In this document: in pieces, positions 6,364-9,779 of the stretch
Numbering within the stretch: the first letter of the stretch is position 1
Layout: each line of letters opens with the position of its first letter
NCBI GenBank assembly: GCA_029258695.1
Contig: JARIBR010000257.1
Location: forward strand, 1-9,779
Length of the DNA: 9,779 nt
From: Quadrisphaera sp.
GTDB taxonomy: Bacteria; Actinomycetota; Actinomycetes; Actinomycetales; Quadrisphaeraceae
Direction: 5' to 3'
The notes under the pieces: generated by a model
The model's database searches: none
The model's input: only the letters and a program-made list of their open reading frames with translations
What the model was told of the DNA's origin: nothing
Position numbers and translations under genes: made by a program

Positions 6364-7296
6364 GTGAGCAGGCACGGCGGACCACGGGTGCTCGACGCCG
6401 GACTGGGGGAAGCCCTCCACGGCGACCCGACGGGGCTCCACGAGCCCGTGCTCGCCTGGTACCGCGAGAACGCCCGTGACCTCCCCTGGCGCCGCGAGGG
6501 GGTCAGCCCCTGGGGCGTCCTCGTCTCCGAGGTCATGCTGCAGCAGACGCCCGTGGTCAGGGTCGAGCCGGTGTGGCGCGAGTGGATGTCTCGCTGGCCG
6601 GTGCCCGCGGCCCTCGCCGCCGCCGGGCCGGGCGAGGCCGTCCGCGCGTGGGGTCGCCTGGGGTATCCGCGGCGCGCCCTGCGCCTGCACGCCACGGCCG
6701 CGGCCCTCGTCGACCTCCACGACGGCCACGTCCCGTCCGACCCGGCGACGCTGAGGTCGCTCCCGGGGGTCGGTGCCTACACCGCCTCGGCCGTGGCGGC
6801 CTTCGCCCACGGGCAGCGCTGCGCCGTGGTGGACACCAACGTGCGCCGCGTGCAGGCGCGCGCGGTGACGGGAACGGCCCTGCCCGCGCCCTCGCTCACC
6901 GCGGCCGAGACGGCGCTGGCGGAGCGGCTCGTCCCCGACGACCCTGCCCGGGCGGCCACGTGGGCGGTCGCGGTCATGGAGCTCGGCGCGCTGGTCTGCA
7001 CGGCGCGAGGTCCGCGCTGCGGGGTCTGCCCTGTCCTCGACCGGTGCGCGTGGCAGCGCGCCGGAGCGCCCGCGCACGACGGTCCCCCGCGCACGGGCCA
7101 GACGTGGCACGGCACGGACCGTCAGGTGCGCGGGCGCCTCCTGGCCCTGCTCCGCGAGGCGCCGGGGCCGTTGGACGACGCGGCGCTCACCCTGGCGTGG
7201 CCCGACGACGACGCCCAGCGCGCCCGGTGCCTGGCCTCCCTCCTCGCGGACGGCCTGGTGGAGCCGGCCCTCGAGGGCTACCAGCTCCCCGCCTGA
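6364..7296 (+). CDS. mutY: A/G-specific adenine glycosylase MutY
   Basis: 310 residues. MutY removes adenine mispaired with 8-oxoguanine, starting base-excision repair that prevents G:C to T:A changes. Marks in order: PWRREGVSPWGVLVSEVMLQ with the catalytic glutamate 56 in SEVMLQQTPV; WGRLGYPRRALRLH; the helix-hairpin-helix LPGVGAYTASAVAAFA (133-148); the catalytic aspartate 157 in VVDTNVRRV; and a [4Fe-4S] cluster motif C212-x6-C219-x2-C222-x5-C228. The last 80 residues form a short region unlike the full MutT-like domain of the E. coli protein. I recall mycobacterial MutY at about 300 residues, so the short form is expected, not a truncation. The frame is open back to 5959, but that stretch is antisense to the alpha-galactosidase and low-complexity. 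GTG 6364 gives a typical N-terminus and has a -10 element six bases before it. Cytoplasmic, acting on DNA. It is divergent from the alpha-galactosidase and convergent with argA. Confidence 0.96.
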   Translation: MSRHGGPRVLDAGLGEALHGDPTGLHEPVLAWYRENARDLPWRREGVSPWGVLVSEVMLQQTPVVRVEPVWREWMSRWPVPAALAAAGPGEAVRAWGRLGYPRRALRLHATAAALVDLHDGHVPSDPATLRSLPGVGAYTASAVAAFAHGQRCAVVDTNVRRVQARAVTGTALPAPSLTAAETALAERLVPDDPARAATWAVAVMELGALVCTARGPRCGVCPVLDRCAWQRAGAPAHDGPPRTGQTWHGTDRQVRGRLLALLREAPGPLDDAALTLAWPDDDAQRARCLASLLADGLVEPALEGYQLPA

Positions 7297-7299
7297 ACC

Positions 7300-7362
7300 G
7301 CACTTCGTCGACGAAGTGCTGGCCCTGGGCCGTCCCTGGCAGCACTTCGTCGACGAAGTGCT
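7300..7362. repeat. Two copies of a perfect palindrome, 42 bp apart, between mutY and argA
   Basis: Copy 1 (7300-7319) is a perfect 20-bp palindrome with half-site GCACTTCGTC; copy 2 (7341-7362) is the same palindrome extended to 22 bp by one flanking A/T pair. The identical block is 21 bp (7300-7320 and 7342-7362) and repeats with a period of exactly 42. The spacer includes a further small palindrome, GGCCC-T-GGGCC (7321-7331). As RNA each copy can form an 8-bp stem with a TCGA loop on either strand, which suits a bidirectional terminator for these convergent genes, but no T-run follows. As DNA it looks like a paired dimer-binding site on one helix face. The first copy starts 4 bases after the mutY stop; the second ends 28 bases before the argA stop. 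Confidence 0.93.
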
Positions 7363-7389
7363 GTGGTCAAGGGGTGGTCGACGAGCGGG

Positions 7390-7884
7390 TCAGAGGTGGC
7401 GGATCATCCGGGTGTTGCCCAGGGTGTTCGGCTTCACCCGTGCGAGGTCGAGGAACTCCGCGACACCGTCGTCGTGGCTGCGCAGCATCTGCGCGAACAC
7501 CTCTGGGGTCACCGGCGACCCCTCGACCTCCACGAAGCCGTGACGGGCGAAGAACTGCACCTCGAACGTGAGGCAGAACACCCGGGAGACCCCCAGGCGG
7601 CGGGCGTCGTCCAGCAACGCCTCGAGCAGCACGGCCCCCACGCCCCGCCCCCGGGCCTCGTCCGCGACGGCCAGCGTCCTCACCTCGGCGAGGTCCTCCC
7701 AGAACACGTGCAGAGCGCCGCACCCCAGGAGCCTGCCGTCCTCCTCGGCGACCTCGAACTCGGGGACGGCCTCGTAGAGGGTGACCTGCTCCTTGGCGAG
7801 CAGCACCCGCGAGACGGCCAGGGGTGAGACGAGCTCGCGGATCCCGCGCACGTCGGAGGTCCTGGCACGACGCACGGTGAGCAC
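7390..7884 (-). CDS. argA: Amino-acid N-acetyltransferase, ArgA-type N-acetylglutamate synthase (GNAT fold)
   Basis: 164 residues forming a single GNAT domain. It matches mycobacterial Rv2747 (ArgA) closely by eye: VRRARTSDV, VTLYEAVPEF, GCGALHVFWEDLAEVRTLAV, the acetyl-CoA binding loop RGRGVG (78-83), VFCLTFEVQFFARHGF, EGSPVTPEVF, DDGVAEFLDLARVKPNTLGN. Those short actinobacterial enzymes use acetyl-CoA to acetylate glutamate (and, for Rv2747, glutamine has been reported), the first step of arginine synthesis, without the kinase-like domain of E. coli ArgA. It acts in the cytoplasm. Start GTG 7884 is set by a good ribosome binding site seven bases upstream; GTG 7875 is an in-frame alternative. 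No other arginine gene is nearby. It lies downstream of clpC on the same strand, separated by two hairpins, and converges with mutY. The substrate call rests on similarity only. Confidence 0.87.
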   Translation of the reverse strand: MLTVRRARTSDVRGIRELVSPLAVSRVLLAKEQVTLYEAVPEFEVAEEDGRLLGCGALHVFWEDLAEVRTLAVADEARGRGVGAVLLEALLDDARRLGVSRVFCLTFEVQFFARHGFVEVEGSPVTPEVFAQMLRSHDDGVAEFLDLARVKPNTLGNTRMIRHL

Positions 7885-7891
7885 GGCGCCA

Positions 7892-7900
7892 TCCTCTCCC
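7892..7900 (-). promoter_or_regulatory. Ribosome binding site of argA
   Basis: GGGAGAGGA on the minus strand lies seven bases before GTG 7884, a normal distance, and decides that start. An ATG overlapping this site is out of frame. Confidence 0.7.
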
Positions 7901-7923
7901 GGCGCCCCGCCCCACGGACGACG

Positions 7924-7964
7924 GAGCCCCCGGTGACGGACAGGTTCTCCGTCACCGGGGGCTC
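7924..7964. terminator. Perfect 17-bp hairpin between clpC and argA
   Basis: Arms 7924-7940 and 7948-7964 (left arm GAGCCCCCGGTGACGGA) are exact reverse complements around a 7-base loop. It is the strongest hairpin in the window. It lies 53 bases past the clpC stop and ends 40 bases before the argA start. No T-run follows on either strand, so it fits the T-less terminators proposed for actinobacteria, or a stable 3' end that protects clpC mRNA. Confidence 0.75.
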
Positions 7965-7973
7965 GTCGTCGAT

Positions 7974-7994
7974 GCTCGACGCGACCGGTCGAGC
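7974..7994. terminator. Second hairpin in the clpC 3' region
   Basis: GCTCGAC (7974-7980) and GTCGAGC (7988-7994) pair perfectly around a 7-base loop, 22 bases after the clpC stop and 9 bases before the larger hairpin. Both stems would form one after the other in clpC mRNA, so this may be a tandem terminator. Confidence 0.5.
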
Positions 7995-8016
7995 GCAGAC
8001 GCTCAGCGCCGAGGGA

Positions 8017-9779
8017 TCACTCCACCGATCCGGCGGCCTCCACGGGCACGACGTCCGGGACCGTGGACTTCTCCGTCCCGGTGAAGGTGAAGGTCGCCGA
8101 GGGGCCTTCGCCCTCGACGTCGATCACGACGATCTGCCCCGACGAGAGCTCTCCGTAGAGGATCTTCTCGCTGAGCATGTCCTCGATCTCGCGCTGGATC
8201 GTGCGGCGCAGCGGTCGCGCACCCAGCACCGGGTCGTAGCCGCGCGTGGCCAGGAGGTGCTTGGCCGTGTCGGTGAACTCCAGGGTCATGTCACGGTCGT
8301 CGAGGCGGTGGTCCACCTTGGCGATCATGAGGTCGACGATCTGGATGATCTCGTCCTGCGTGAGCTGCGGGAAGACCACCGTGTCGTCGACGCGGTTGAG
8401 GAACTCCGGGCGGAAGTGCTGCTTGAGCTCGTCGTTGACCTTCGCCTTCATGCGGTCGTAGGACGTCGACAGGTCGCCGCCGGCCTGGAAGCCGAGCTGC
8501 AGCCCCTTGGCGATGTCGCGCGTGCCGAGGTTGGTGGTCATGATGATGACGGTGTTCTTGAAGTCCACCATCCGGCCCTGGCTGTCGGTCAGCCGCCCGT
8601 CCTCGAGGATCTGCAGCAGCGAGTTGAAGATGTCCGCGTGGGCCTTCTCCACCTCGTCGAACAGCACGACGGAGAACGGCTTGCGCCGCACCTTCTCGGT
8701 GAGCTGCCCACCCTCCTCGTACCCGACGTAGCCGGGGGGCGAGCCGAACAGGCGCGAGACGGTGTGCTTCTCGGAGAACTCCGACATGTCGAGCTGGATG
8801 AGCGCGTCCTCCTCGCCGAAGAGGAACTCCGCGAGGGCCTTGGCGAGCTCGGTCTTCCCGACGCCGGTGGGCCCCGCGAAGATGAACGAACCACCAGGAC
8901 GCTTCGGGTCCTTGAGACCGGCGCGGGTGCGACGGATGGCCTGCGAGAGCGCCTTGATGGCCTCGTTCTGCCCGATGACGCGCTTGTGGAGCTCCGCCTC
9001 CATGTTGAGCAGGCGCGAGGACTCCTCCTCGGTCAGGCGAACCAGCGGGATCCCGGTGGCCGTCGCGAGGACCTCGGCGATCAGCTCCTCGTCGACCTCG
9101 GCGACCACGTCCATGTCGCCGGCCTTCCACTGCTTCTCGCGCTCGTTCTTCGCGGCGAGGAGCTTCTTCTCGCTGTCGCGCAGGTTCGCGGCCTTCTCGA
9201 AGTCCTGCGCGTCGATGGCCGCCTCCTTCTCGCGGCGCACCCCGGCGATCTTCTCGTCGAAGTCGCGCAGGTCCGGCGGAGCGGTCATCCGGCGGATGCG
9301 CAGCCGCGCCCCCGCCTCGTCGATGAGGTCGATCGCCTTGTCGGGCAGGAACCGGTCGTTGACGTAGCGGTCCGCCAGGGTCGCCGCGGCCACCAGCGCC
9401 GGGTCGGTGATGGAGACGCGGTGGTGCGCCTCGTACCGGTCGCGCAAGCCCTTGAGGATCTCGATGGTGTGGGCGAGGTTGGGCTCGTTGACCTGGATCG
9501 GCTGGAAGCGGCGCTCGAGAGCAGCGTCCTTCTCGATGTGCTTGCGGTACTCGTCGAGCGTCGTGGCACCGATGGTCTGGAGCTCACCGCGCGCGAGCAT
9601 CGGCTTGAGGATCGAGGCCGCGTCGATGGCGCCCTCGGCGGCTCCGGCGCCGACGAGGGTGTGGATCTCGTCGATGAACAGGATGATGTCGCCGCGGGTG
9701 CGGATCTCCTTGAGCACCTTCTTGAGGCGCTCCTCGAAGTCACCGCGGTAGCGCGAGCCGGCCACGAGCGAGCCGAGGT
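8017..9779 (-). CDS. clpC: ATP-dependent Clp protease ATP-binding subunit ClpC, 3' two thirds
   Basis: The gene runs off the right edge; 586 residues plus part of a codon are visible out of an expected 840-850. ClpC is a hexameric AAA+ unfoldase that feeds proteins into ClpP. Missing here are the N-terminal domain and the first Walker A. Visible, numbered from the valine encoded at 9765: the first Walker [10 protein letters not shown] (27-35), sensor region [10 protein letters not shown], the arginine finger region ALERRF, the coiled-coil middle domain with a UVR-like stretch (about 168-212), the second Walker A GPTGVGKT (298-305), the second Walker [11 protein letters not shown], sensor TTNLGT, the LGF loop that docks ClpP (424-426), and the C-terminal D2 small domain (about 460-550). 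The acidic tail ends VEAAGSVE. All visible catalytic elements are intact. Two hairpins follow the stop. In many actinobacteria lsr2 lies upstream; that part is not in view. Confidence 0.97.
   Translation of the reverse strand, partial: LGSLVAGSRYRGDFEERLKKVLKEIRTRGDIILFIDEIHTLVGAGAAEGAIDAASILKPMLARGELQTIGATTLDEYRKHIEKDAALERRFQPIQVNEPNLAHTIEILKGLRDRYEAHHRVSITDPALVAAATLADRYVNDRFLPDKAIDLIDEAGARLRIRRMTAPPDLRDFDEKIAGVRREKEAAIDAQDFEKAANLRDSEKKLLAAKNEREKQWKAGDMDVVAEVDEELIAEVLATATGIPLVRLTEEESSRLLNMEAELHKRVIGQNEAIKALSQAIRRTRAGLKDPKRPGGSFIFAGPTGVGKTELAKALAEFLFGEEDALIQLDMSEFSEKHTVSRLFGSPPGYVGYEEGGQLTEKVRRKPFSVVLFDEVEKAHADIFNSLLQILEDGRLTDSQGRMVDFKNTVIIMTTNLGTRDIAKGLQLGFQAGGDLSTSYDRMKAKVNDELKQHFRPEFLNRVDDTVVFPQLTQDEIIQIVDLMIAKVDHRLDDRDMTLEFTDTAKHLLATRGYDPVLGARPLRRTIQREIEDMLSEKILYGELSSGQIVVIDVEGEGPSATFTFTGTEKSTVPDVVPVEAAGSVE

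Noticed and set aside
4774..7110. Minus-strand open frame of 778 codons
   Set aside because: It overlaps the alpha-galactosidase in another frame and runs antisense through mutY. Arg/Pro/Gly-rich composition marks it as a shadow.
7300..7362. CRISPR array or insertion-sequence ends
   Set aside because: There are only two copies, each a self-palindrome, with a 21-bp spacer and no transposase or cas gene. This is a doubled palindrome, not an array.

Overview
The window is very GC-rich, uses GTG starts freely and codes densely on both strands. Together with recognisable orthologues of actinobacterial proteins, this points to a high-GC actinobacterium. The Kineosporiaceae or Micrococcales side is my guess; the sequence does not name a genus. 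All nine genes look chromosomal and housekeeping-like. I see no transposase, integrase, phage gene, tRNA, rRNA or CRISPR array.

Left part (1-2358), all on the minus strand: the 5' end of a small BldC/excisionase-type helix-turn-helix gene (cut by the window edge), an AcuC-type zinc deacetylase, and a xylose-isomerase-like TIM-barrel protein orthologous to mycobacterial Rv0498. The TIM-barrel gene and acuC probably form one transcript.

Middle (2359-3986), plus strand: a small protein with three predicted membrane helices, then disA, the cyclic di-AMP synthase that monitors DNA. The disA gene converges on a large GH36 alpha-galactosidase gene on the minus strand (3987-6209), whose end lies in an 8-bp tandem repeat. 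The alpha-galactosidase is divergent from mutY (6364-7296, plus), the adenine glycosylase of the oxidised-guanine repair system.

Right part (7297-9779): mutY converges on a minus-strand argA-like N-acetylglutamate synthase. The 93-bp gap between them holds two copies of a perfect palindrome exactly 42 bp apart. Beyond a 17-bp perfect hairpin lies the 3' two thirds of clpC, the ClpP-partner unfoldase, running off the window. The order disA ... mutY ... clpC matches, with other genes interspersed, a known actinobacterial neighbourhood. The left part matches a different conserved neighbourhood (Rv0498 to Rv0500A), so the window spans a junction between two blocks.

The most striking recurring signal is at the starts. 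Four or five genes have a -10-like hexamer ending exactly six bases before the start codon and no usable Shine-Dalgarno sequence, as expected for leaderless mRNAs. The HTH and argA genes instead have good ribosome binding sites. I do not find a convincing new multi-gene system. The items most worth a second look are the leaderless-start pattern, the twin palindromes, and the unknown membrane protein placed directly before disA.
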